Source: Corynebacterium pseudotuberculosis (GTDB taxonomy: Bacteria; Actinomycetota; Actinomycetes; Mycobacteriales; Mycobacteriaceae). From it: DNA of 64,000 nt. The notes beneath the pieces were generated by a model, which worked only from the letters and a program-made list of their open reading frames with translations, made no database searches and had not been told where the DNA came from. The position numbers were made by a program, and so were the translations under genes. The stretch spans positions 682,001 through 746,000 of the forward strand of contig NZ_CP021251.1 of NCBI RefSeq assembly GCF_002155265.1. The letters run 5' to 3'. This document shows, piece after piece, positions 19,301-25,825 of the stretch (its first letter is position 1; every line of letters begins with the position of its first letter).

Positions 19301-21159
19301 GCTACTGGACCGCTGCTCGCCCGTCGTCGGGCAATCATGCAGCATTGCCCGGCGCAAAGGTGACGCTGCCGCAAGGGGCAGTGGCCTTCTCCACCACAGC
19401 TGACCTGGTTCCTTCTGCAGCCGCTCTATTGGAAGCTGCAGTGGAGGCTGTTCTTCCAGGCGCTACGCTCATTGCGGTAGAAGAGACCGGAACACTACCG
19501 CCCTCAGGTGATCTAACAACTGTGGTCACTCGCAATATTGGTGGCGTGAGCGTAGAGATTCACCGCGTTATGGGTGACACCACCGTTGCCGTTGCGGAAG
19601 GCTTTGCCACCGCTGTGGCTTTGGCGGCTGATTCTTTTGAGACTCCGGCACCGCTGACTCAGGATATTTCTGCACATCAGGCAGAACAGCCTTCTGATTT
19701 TGTGGGCGAGTCCCTGCGCTGGGACCCGACGAGCGGGGAAACCGTGGAACAGCGGATGCGCGCTATTGTCTCCGAGGCAATGGGCTATGACGTGGAGGAT
19801 CTTCCGCTCGAGCTGCCTCTTATCGATCTCGGATTAGACTCCCTGATGGGTATGCGCATCAAGAACCGCATTGAATACGATTTCCAGATCCCTCCGCTAC
19901 AGGTCCAGGCGCTTCGCGACGCCTCCGCGGCCGAGGTAGTCAGCCTTGTGGAAGGCTTGGTTGCGGCTAAGCCAGCCGACGATGGCACCACTTCTGCTGC
20001 TACCGCTGATGCTGAGCGCACCCTGGCACCGGTGCCTACTGCTGCTGCAAAGAGTGAACCCCGTGACGGTGCTAAAGGCGTAGGAGTGGCTCCGCGTGAT
20101 GCGTCGGAACGCCTTGTCTTTGCTACGTGGGCAGGAATCACTGGTGCTGCGGCAGCGGGAGTCACCAGTGAGCTTCCGTCAATCACTGAAGAGCAGGCTA
20201 AGGACATCGCTGAGCGGCTCACCGAGCGTGGCGGCATTGAAGTAACTACAGAGCAGGTTTTTGCTGCGAAGACTCTAGAGCCGCTGGCCAACATTGTTCG
20301 CGAGGGGCTAGAGACCGACGTCGAAGGCAATATTCGCGTGCTGCGGGCTCGTCCGGAAGGCTCGACCGCGCCGGCCGTGTTCATGTTCCATCCCGCCGGC
20401 GGTTCTTCCGTTGTATACCAACCGCTGATGCGACGACTCCCCGCTGAGGTTCCCGTGTATGGTGTGGAGCGCCTGGAGGGCGCTTTGGACGAGCGCGCGG
20501 CTCAGTACCTTGATGAGATCAAGCATTATTCCGATGGCCTTCCGGTTATTTTGGGAGGCTGGAGCTTTGGCGGAGCGTTGGCTTATGAGGTCGCACATCA
20601 GTTGCAGGGCAGCGATGTAGAGATCGCTACGATCGCGCTGCTGGATACGGTTCAGCCTAAGGATCCGGCGCCAGACACGATGGAAGAGACTAAGAAGCGG
20701 TGGGAGCGCTACTCGGCGTTTGCTAAGAAGACCTACGGCCTTGACTTCCCGGTACCTTATGAGCTCTTGGAAACTGCTGGTGAAGACGCTCTCCTGACCA
20801 TGATGAGCGAGTTCTTGGCCAACACGGATGCTTCTGAGCATGGCCTTTCTGCCGGTGTGCTGGAGCACCAGAGGGCCTCCTTTGTAGATAACCGAATTTT
20901 GGACAAGATGGATATGCAGCGTTGGGCCGGTGTTAAGGCGCCTGTGATCTTGTTCCGTGCAGAACGCATGCACGATGGGGCTATTGAACTGGAACCGGCG
21001 TACGCTGAGATTAATCAGGACGGTGGTTGGTCGGCTATCGTAGAGCAGTTGGACATTGTGCAACTGCGCGGCGATCACCTCGCGGTGGTCGATGAGCCGG
21101 AAATTGCTACGGTGGGCCTTGCGCTGACCAAGCGAATTTCAGAACTGCACAGCAAATAA
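16324..21159 (+). CDS. pks13: Polyketide synthase Pks13 (corynomycolate condensing enzyme)
   Basis: This 1611-residue type I synthase performs the final Claisen condensation of two fatty acyl chains to the beta-keto precursor of corynomycolate and releases it onto trehalose. Domain order: N-terminal ACP (phosphopantetheine Ser S47 in FGLSSRD); ketosynthase, about 105-525 (C278 in DTACSSS, His in EAHGTGT and GHTESAAG); acyltransferase, about 610-940 (S730 in GMSMGE); C-terminal ACP (S1173 in LGLDSLMG); an Ala/Pro linker; and thioesterase (S1414 in GWSFGG, His in GDHLAV). This matches M. tuberculosis Pks13 but is slightly shorter. GAGAAGG lies 10 bases before the ATG at 16324; the internal ATG at 16354 is less well placed. 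accD3 follows after 23 bases. Confidence 0.98.
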   Translation: MDSRQGAKNAMTTEQLRVWLRNWVIATTGLPAEEITDDKPMQSFGLSSRDVVLLSGELENLLGVQLDATIAYEYPTIAALSKRLVEGAPREQAVRLQTLTRTSATSGNHDIAVVGMAARYPGARNIDEMWSMLVEGRDGITDLPIGRWSEYAADEVTTKKMADIDFRGGYLDDISSFDAEFFGLSPLEAVNIDPQQRIMLELTWEALEHAHIAPSQLRGEPVGVFVGSSSNDYGMLISADPSESHPYALTGTASSIIPNRISYAFDFRGPSVSVDTACSSSLVSVHQAIRALREGDASVAVAGGVNILAAPFVSTGFGELGVFSPTGKIHAFSDDADGFVRSDGAGVLILKRVQDAITDGDNILAVIKGSAVNSDGHSNGLTAPNPDAQVDVLHRAYNDAGVDPATVDYVEAHGTGTILGDPIEATSLGKVLGPGRDYATPTLLGSAKTNFGHTESAAGAAGLIKVVLSMINNVLPPSLNYTAPNRYVDFDAEHLEVIEDPREWPEYSGHKIAGVSGFGFGGTNAHVVVSSFVPEEYTAQQKPTPQLIDPEDPNAVTLEVSGLLPSRRREVAAQLADFLEGRADEDLIKVARSVAKRNHGRSRAVVHANTTADAVKRLRQVAEGKISAGIAAADSPATVGPVFVYSGFGSQHRKMVKNLVAMSSEFRARLEELDQLVVFESGWSILDIVADDAQTYDTETAQVAITAIQIALTDLLASYGARPAAVMGMSMGEIAAAYAAGGLSAEDAMRIACHRSRLMGEGEKSLPEDQLGAMAVVEFSVEALDEFIAAHPDFAGIEPAVYAGPGMTTVGGPREAVVRLVEKLESEEKFARLLNVKGAGHTSAVEPLLGELAAETSDITPLPISIPLFSSVDRGVTYPVGSVVHDSDYWLRCTRQAVWFQDATEQAFAAGHTMLVEISPNPVALMGMMNTAFSVGKGDAQLLFALKRKVSEAESIRDLLGKMYVQGAPIDFSRLYGEGETIHAPHIPWKRQRYWTAARPSSGNHAALPGAKVTLPQGAVAFSTTADLVPSAAALLEAAVEAVLPGATLIAVEETGTLPPSGDLTTVVTRNIGGVSVEIHRVMGDTTVAVAEGFATAVALAADSFETPAPLTQDISAHQAEQPSDFVGESLRWDPTSGETVEQRMRAIVSEAMGYDVEDLPLELPLIDLGLDSLMGMRIKNRIEYDFQIPPLQVQALRDASAAEVVSLVEGLVAAKPADDGTTSAATADAERTLAPVPTAAAKSEPRDGAKGVGVAPRDASERLVFATWAGITGAAAAGVTSELPSITEEQAKDIAERLTERGGIEVTTEQVFAAKTLEPLANIVREGLETDVEGNIRVLRARPEGSTAPAVFMFHPAGGSSVVYQPLMRRLPAEVPVYGVERLEGALDERAAQYLDEIKHYSDGLPVILGGWSFGGALAYEVAHQLQGSDVEIATIALLDTVQPKDPAPDTMEETKKRWERYSAFAKKTYGLDFPVPYELLETAGEDALLTMMSEFLANTDASEHGLSAGVLEHQRASFVDNRILDKMDMQRWAGVKAPVILFRAERMHDGAIELEPAYAEINQDGGWSAIVEQLDIVQLRGDHLAVVDEPEIATVGLALTKRISELHSK

Positions 21160-21182
21160 TCCCCAAGCAGGTGACTGACTAA

Positions 21183-22736
21183 GTGAGCATGAAGACAACT
21201 GCGGAAAAGCTAGCTGATCTACGCGCGCGCCTTGAAAAGGCCCAGGACCCAGGCAGCGAACGCGCCCGCGCAAAGCGCGATGAGGCAGGTTTTACCACGC
21301 CTCGTCAGCGTATTCAGCGACTTCTTGATGACGGCTCTTTCGTAGAAATCGGCGCACTTGGCCGCACGCCTGATGAAAAAGACGCCCCTTATGGCGATGG
21401 CGTGGTCACTGGGTACGGGCGTATCGATGGCCGTCCCGTGGCTATCTACGCACACGATAAGACGGTGTACGGCGGCTCTGTGGGCGTGACCTTTGGCCGC
21501 AAGGTTTGTGAAGTCATGGATATGGCCATCAAGATTGGTTGTCCGGTGATCGGCATCCAGGATTCTGGTGGCGCCCGCATCCAGGATGCTGTGACTTCAC
21601 TAGCGATGTATTCGGAGATTTCTCGCAGGCAGCTTCCTTTGTCTGGCCGTAGCCCACAGATCTCTATCATGATGGGTAAATCCGCTGGTGGTGCAGTGTA
21701 TGCGCCGGTAACTACTGACTTTGTGGTGGCCGTTGATGGGCGCGCGGAGTTGTATGTCACAGGCCCCGCCGTGATCAAGGAAGTCACCGGCGAGGAAATT
21801 AGTTCCCATGATCTGGGATCTGCCCGCCAGCAGGAACTCAACGGCAACGTCTCCTATGTGGCTGCCGATGAAGAAGACGCATTCAATTATGTCCACGACC
21901 TTTTGCAGCACCTGCCGCTGACCTGCCAGGATCCCAATCCTGAATATTGGGCTCCTGCAGATGAGGATCTTGCCGATGACGAGGCCCTAGATTCCTTTAT
22001 GCCGGATGACACCAACGCCGGCTATGACATGCACGATCTGCTCAAGCGTCTTTTCGACTCCGATGATTTCCTTGAGGTGCAGCCGAACTTTGCGCCTAAC
22101 TTGATTACGGGTTTTGCGCGTATCGACGGAAAATCCGTAGGCGTGGTGGCCAACCAACCATTAGAGTTTGCCGGCTGCATCGATGCCGATGCCGCTGATA
22201 AGGGTGCTCGGTTCATCCGTATTTGCGATGCTTACAACATCCCGGTTTTGTTTGTGGTGGATACCCCTGGCTACCTGCCTGGCGTGGACCAAGAAAAGGC
22301 TGGTCTGATCCATCGCGGTGCCAAGCTAGCCTTTGCCTTGGTAGAGGCTACCGTTCCTAAAATCTCATTGATTGTGCGTAAAGCCTATGGCGGAGCGTAT
22401 GCGGTGATGGGCTCCAAGAACCTTACTGGAGACATCAACCTGGCCTGGCCGACAGCTCAGATCGCCGTGATGGGTGCCGCGGCGGCTTCCGTGATGATCC
22501 AAGGCAAGCAGCTGGCGATGATCGAGGATGAGACGCAGCGTGCATACATGAAGAAGGTGTTCATGGACTTCTACGATGAGAACATGACCAGCCCCTATGT
22601 TGCTGCCGAGCGCGGCTATGTGGACGCCATGATTCAGCCTCATGAGACGCGCATAGCTTTGCGACGCGCAATGCGTCAGCTAGAGACCAAGGATGTCCGC
22701 GACCTGCCTAAGAAGCACACCATCATGCCTATGTAG
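21183..22736 (+). CDS. accD3: Acyl-CoA carboxylase carboxyltransferase subunit (AccD3/AccD4)
   Basis: This 517-residue biotin-dependent carboxyltransferase beta subunit is the counterpart of C. glutamicum AccD3 and M. tuberculosis AccD4. With a biotin subunit (AccA-type) and partner AccD encoded elsewhere, it carboxylates the long acyl-CoA that becomes the alpha-branch extender for Pks13. The N-terminal crotonase-like half has the oxyanion loop DSGGARIQDAVTSLAMYSEI and MGKSAGGAVYAP. The C-terminal half has DTPGYLPGVDQEKAGLIHRGAKL and RKAYGGAYAVMGSK. The GTG at 21183 is preferred because AGGTG lies 9 bases upstream; an in-frame ATG at 21189 is the alternative. It is 23 bases from the pks13 stop, so probably the same operon. 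Confidence 0.94.
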   Translation: MSMKTTAEKLADLRARLEKAQDPGSERARAKRDEAGFTTPRQRIQRLLDDGSFVEIGALGRTPDEKDAPYGDGVVTGYGRIDGRPVAIYAHDKTVYGGSVGVTFGRKVCEVMDMAIKIGCPVIGIQDSGGARIQDAVTSLAMYSEISRRQLPLSGRSPQISIMMGKSAGGAVYAPVTTDFVVAVDGRAELYVTGPAVIKEVTGEEISSHDLGSARQQELNGNVSYVAADEEDAFNYVHDLLQHLPLTCQDPNPEYWAPADEDLADDEALDSFMPDDTNAGYDMHDLLKRLFDSDDFLEVQPNFAPNLITGFARIDGKSVGVVANQPLEFAGCIDADAADKGARFIRICDAYNIPVLFVVDTPGYLPGVDQEKAGLIHRGAKLAFALVEATVPKISLIVRKAYGGAYAVMGSKNLTGDINLAWPTAQIAVMGAAAASVMIQGKQLAMIEDETQRAYMKKVFMDFYDENMTSPYVAAERGYVDAMIQPHETRIALRRAMRQLETKDVRDLPKKHTIMPM

Positions 22737-22759
22737 GCGATTAAGCATGTTATAAGAGG

Positions 22760-22795
22760 AAAAATCCCCTGTGATGAAAGTCCAGGGGATTTTTC
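22760..22795. terminator. Bidirectional terminator between accD3 and dedA
   Basis: Arms AAAAATCCCCTG (22760-22771) and CAGGGGATTTTT (22783-22794) form a perfect stem. The A-run on one side and T-run on the other let it serve both convergent genes; it touches the dedA stop codon. Confidence 0.88.
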
Positions 22796-23437
22796 TTATT
22801 TATTCTCCTCGGCGTGCGCGTCTGCTTTTTTATCCAGCCATTGTCCCGTTATCCGCCCAAAGACGAGCGCGATGATCCCCAGGATAAGGACTGCGCCGCC
22901 CAGGACCCAGGAGATATCCGTGATCCAGGTATGCGCGGCTCTACCCAAAAAGCTAACCATGAGCGTAATTGTTCCGGCCCACGCTATAGCGCCGGCAGCG
23001 TTGGCAAAAAAGAAGTGAGAATAAGACATATGGGTCACCCCAGCCAGCGGTCCTGCGAGGATGCGTAGTAGGGCGATGAAGCGTCCGCCGAGGACTACGG
23101 GAACCCCTTTGGTCCGCATGAGGTGTTCAGCATAACGCATCCTGTTGGGGGAGAAATGGCGGGGAAAGCGTCTTTCTAGCCAGGAAGTAAGGTGGTGCCC
23201 GTAGTGGTGTCCTAGAGAATAACCTATGTTATCGCCGATAATCGCTCCGACGCATGCTACCGCAAAGACCCAGAGCACATGGATATTGGCCGCGTGGGTC
23301 GTGGATAGGAGCGATGCTGCGATTACTGCAGTCTCACCTGGAATGGGTATTCCGATGCTCTCAATGAGTACTCCGATCCCTACGATTGCATAAACAACCA
23401 CGGGATTGAGTCCAGCCAGAAAGGTCTCCACTGTCAT
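22796..23437 (-). CDS. DedA-family membrane protein
   Basis: This 213-residue DedA/SNARE-associated (VTT) protein is an integral-membrane member of a family now linked to polyprenyl-phosphate or phospholipid translocation and proton-dependent homeostasis. Family marks are ESIGIPIPGE near the N-terminus, GDNIGYSLGHHYG, and the basic GGRFIALLRILAGPLAG segment, followed by two C-terminal helices. I prefer the ATG at 23437; a TTG ten codons upstream (23467) is possible, but neither has a clear ribosome binding site. A TATTCT box 7 bases before the ATG makes a leaderless transcript plausible. Its position beside the mycolate block suggests lipid-carrier recycling, which is inference. Confidence 0.87.
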   Translation of the reverse strand: MTVETFLAGLNPVVVYAIVGIGVLIESIGIPIPGETAVIAASLLSTTHAANIHVLWVFAVACVGAIIGDNIGYSLGHHYGHHLTSWLERRFPRHFSPNRMRYAEHLMRTKGVPVVLGGRFIALLRILAGPLAGVTHMSYSHFFFANAAGAIAWAGTITLMVSFLGRAAHTWITDISWVLGGAVLILGIIALVFGRITGQWLDKKADAHAEENK

Positions 23438-23540
23438 TGTGCTTAGAATAGTCGAATATGCCGGCAAGAGAGGGCTGTGTCGGTGATTAATTGAGAGGTT
23501 GTGAGGGATATTGCCCCTGGCCGTGGTGCGCTTGATCTGA

Positions 23541-23583
23541 AAAGAAAGAGTAGCTCCACCGGCAGAAGCGGGTGGAGCTACTC
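23541..23583 (-). terminator. Terminator for the secreted helical protein gene
   Basis: Perfect 13-bp arms GAGTAGCTCCACC (23548-23560) and GGTGGAGCTACTC (23571-23583). Read on the - strand the stem is followed by TTTCTTTTC, so it ends transcription of the gene at 23649-24278 before dedA. Confidence 0.82.
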
Positions 23584-23648
23584 AGAATGGTCCTAATCCC
23601 TGGAGCGCAAGAAATCATGTGCCTATGCCCCAGGAAGTTTTAAAGAGT

Positions 23649-24278
23649 TTATGCGGTGGTCGTTGGGGTGAAAGCGTTTGCGACGTCGTCTGTCGGAAGC
23701 TGGTAGTGCTTTGCGACCTTTTCTGTGGTGGAGAGCCAATCTGCATAGAGTCGCATAACGTCTATGGTGCTTTGTACCTTTTGGGCGGCGCGGACGAAGG
23801 CGTCATTGTTGGAAGCTGAGCCCTTTGGTTCGGCTTCCTGCAATTCCTTGATGTACTGGTTGGCTTTAGTGGCCTCTTCGCGCGTGGCGTCGATCGCCGT
23901 TTTTAGTTCCTTTTCGGCATGCTCCTTAGGAGAGCTCTTAATGAAGGAATCTAATTCTTCTTGACTTGGATTAGCTGCTTTGAGGGCCTCTTCTCCCTCA
24001 TGCTTAATGTAGGCAGCGGCGCCACCCTTCTCCTCAATTTTCTTTAATAGTTGCTTGGCTTCTTGGAGCTTCTGCTCCGGGGTCTTGGTGGGGGCATCTG
24101 CAAGAGCCTGGAGCTCGGAAAGGATGTTATCTTCTGCTGCCGGCGCTGCGAACGCAGGAGCTGCAGGGGAGATGATGGCCGCCGCGAGAATTCCGCTGAT
24201 GATAAAGGGGAGTCGACGTGAAGATCTAGACGTGAAAACCTCTTTGCTGTGTTGCTCTGGACGAAAACGAGGAACCAT
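23649..24278 (-). CDS. Secreted alpha-helical protein of unknown function
   Basis: This protein of about 209 residues has a long basic N-region, a hydrophobic core (PFIISGILAAAIIS) and a signal-peptidase site near AFA-AP, giving a mature protein of about 165 residues. The mature part is rich in Glu, Lys, Ala and Gln, with heptad-like stretches (TPEQKLQEAKQLLKKIEEKG, EHAEKELKTAIDATREEATK), so it is probably a helical bundle or coiled coil. No Cys, catalytic motif or known domain is recognised. The start is uncertain: ATG at 24278, or the TTG two codons earlier. It has its own terminator and is followed by dedA on the same strand. No function is claimed. Confidence 0.72.
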   Translation of the reverse strand: MVPRFRPEQHSKEVFTSRSSRRLPFIISGILAAAIISPAAPAFAAPAAEDNILSELQALADAPTKTPEQKLQEAKQLLKKIEEKGGAAAYIKHEGEEALKAANPSQEELDSFIKSSPKEHAEKELKTAIDATREEATKANQYIKELQEAEPKGSASNNDAFVRAAQKVQSTIDVMRLYADWLSTTEKVAKHYQLPTDDVANAFTPTTTA

Positions 24279-24392
24279 TCTCAAGGATGCAAAAGGGCCC
24301 CGTGAATGGAACCTGAGGTAGGAAGTTACTTCCAGAAATTAACCTAGCAAAAAGTATATGTTAAGGGAATACTTATTTTTAAGAGGTTTAGA

Positions 24393-24740
24393 TTAAGTAT
24401 TTGATTGGCTATTGTTTATTTTTCCAGCTACGGCCCGCCAACCTAGGAGTAAGATTCCGCTCATTACGGTAGCCACGATCATAAAAGACCAGTGGGGGAC
24501 CTGCCCGTGGCGGATGCCCCATACCAAGAGTCCGGCTGCCGCGGTAGCGACCCAGACCACAACGCCATGACGCAAGGAAAGCGGATTCTGGGCGCGGATG
24601 AGAAGCCAGCCCAGTGCCGTTCCGATGAGGAAAGGCCACCAGGTATCCAGGATCTGGAATATGCCAAGACCGCCGTGTGCTGCCCGGGCCAATACGGCGA
24701 ATGCCAGCACAGCTATAACGTCATAGCAGAAGTACTTCAT
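24393..24740 (-). CDS. DUF3054 membrane protein
   Basis: This 115-residue protein has four hydrophobic helices and fits the DUF3054 family of small actinobacterial membrane proteins (YDVIAVLAFAVLARAAHGG at the start, then DTWWPFLIGTALGW, then LRHGVVVW). Its ATG overlaps the stop of the upstream gene (ATGA at 24740-24737), so it is translated as the last gene of the trmB-mmpL3 operon. Function is unknown. Confidence 0.83.
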   Translation of the reverse strand: MKYFCYDVIAVLAFAVLARAAHGGLGIFQILDTWWPFLIGTALGWLLIRAQNPLSLRHGVVVWVATAAAGLLVWGIRHGQVPHWSFMIVATVMSGILLLGWRAVAGKINNSQSNT

Positions 24741-25825
24741 GAGGTTGCGGTCTCCTTATAGGGTTCGTTGTCTTGGTCGCCATAGCTTGCGCGTATTCCG
24801 CCGCGGGCAACGGTGACAAAGTAAATGATCCAGCCAATGGCCGTGATAAGGGCAAAGGATAAAATACGGTAAACAAAAACTGCCCCAAAGGCGGGGGATA
24901 CGGGCATGCCCACGGCTACCAGGCTTGCAGTCATGGCGGCCTCAACAGGACCCACACCGGCCGGGGTGATTTGTGCGGTGCCTACGATTTTTGCAGTAAC
25001 AAAGGCGAGGGTCACGCCGAGGAACGAGGGGATCTCACCGATGCGTTCCAGGCCAGGCAGGTTGCCTGTAACTGCCCAGATGCATAGCCAGAGGCTGGCG
25101 ACGTCGAAAAGCCAGTTGGAGAGCGAAAGTAATGAAACTACGCGAAAGCGACTAGGGGTGAGGTGTACGGCGTCTAACTGCGCGATCTGCCCTTTAATCG
25201 TGGGAATCCATCGTTCGGGATTCTTGCGCATCAGGCGGTTGAAAGCACGCACGATTCCGGTGACGTAATAGCTGGTTGTGCGTGGGTTATTGGTTGCTGC
25301 ATAGAGCAATACGGAGACCCCGACCATCACGCCTGCGGTGCCCAGTAGCGGCCATATGCTGAACTGCGCCCCCATGAATAACACTCCGACAATGCCAAGG
25401 GCCACGAGCCATAGTGTGGATAACGCGCCGGAGACTACGATAAACCACGAGCTTACTAGGATGCTTACGCCCCACGTGCGCATGGTTTTGAATTGATACA
25501 CCGTGGAAATAGCTGCGCCCCCGGGGAATGTTCCTGACCAAGAATTGGCAATGAACACTAGCTGGGTGGTGTGCAGCAGGCTGACCTTTGACCCGCCGGC
25601 ACGCAGAAGTTGCCGCATGACCTCGGCCATAGCGATCAGGGAGACAAGGACCGCGACGACGGATAGGACGAGCCCGGTGTTGTTTGCCTCTAAGACCTCG
25701 CGGTATCCCTCGGCGAGAAACGGCATTTTATCGCGTAGCAAGAAGGCGGCGATCGCAAGGATCACCAGCGGTCCTAAAAACCGCACCCACTTGTTATGCC
25801 ACCATCGGGCTCTAATGTTCTTCAC
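24737..25825 (-). CDS. Flippase-like (LPG synthase TM-region / UPF0104) membrane protein
   Basis: This is a 362-residue protein with about eight hydrophobic helices. It matches the lysylphosphatidylglycerol-synthase TM-region family (also called flippase-like domain), with ANSWSGTFPGGAAISTVYQFKTMRTWG near residue 90 and ITPAGVGPVEAAMTASLVAVG near residue 290. The family includes the lipid-flipping half of MprF and proteins without a soluble domain, as here. It begins with GTG and overlaps the end of the MmpL3-type gene by 14 bases, and overlaps the DUF3054 gene at its end. Being co-translated with the trehalose-monocorynomycolate exporter suggests a part in lipid movement, which is inference. 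Confidence 0.82.
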   Translation of the reverse strand: MKNIRARWWHNKWVRFLGPLVILAIAAFLLRDKMPFLAEGYREVLEANNTGLVLSVVAVLVSLIAMAEVMRQLLRAGGSKVSLLHTTQLVFIANSWSGTFPGGAAISTVYQFKTMRTWGVSILVSSWFIVVSGALSTLWLVALGIVGVLFMGAQFSIWPLLGTAGVMVGVSVLLYAATNNPRTTSYYVTGIVRAFNRLMRKNPERWIPTIKGQIAQLDAVHLTPSRFRVVSLLSLSNWLFDVASLWLCIWAVTGNLPGLERIGEIPSFLGVTLAFVTAKIVGTAQITPAGVGPVEAAMTASLVAVGMPVSPAFGAVFVYRILSFALITAIGWIIYFVTVARGGIRASYGDQDNEPYKETATS

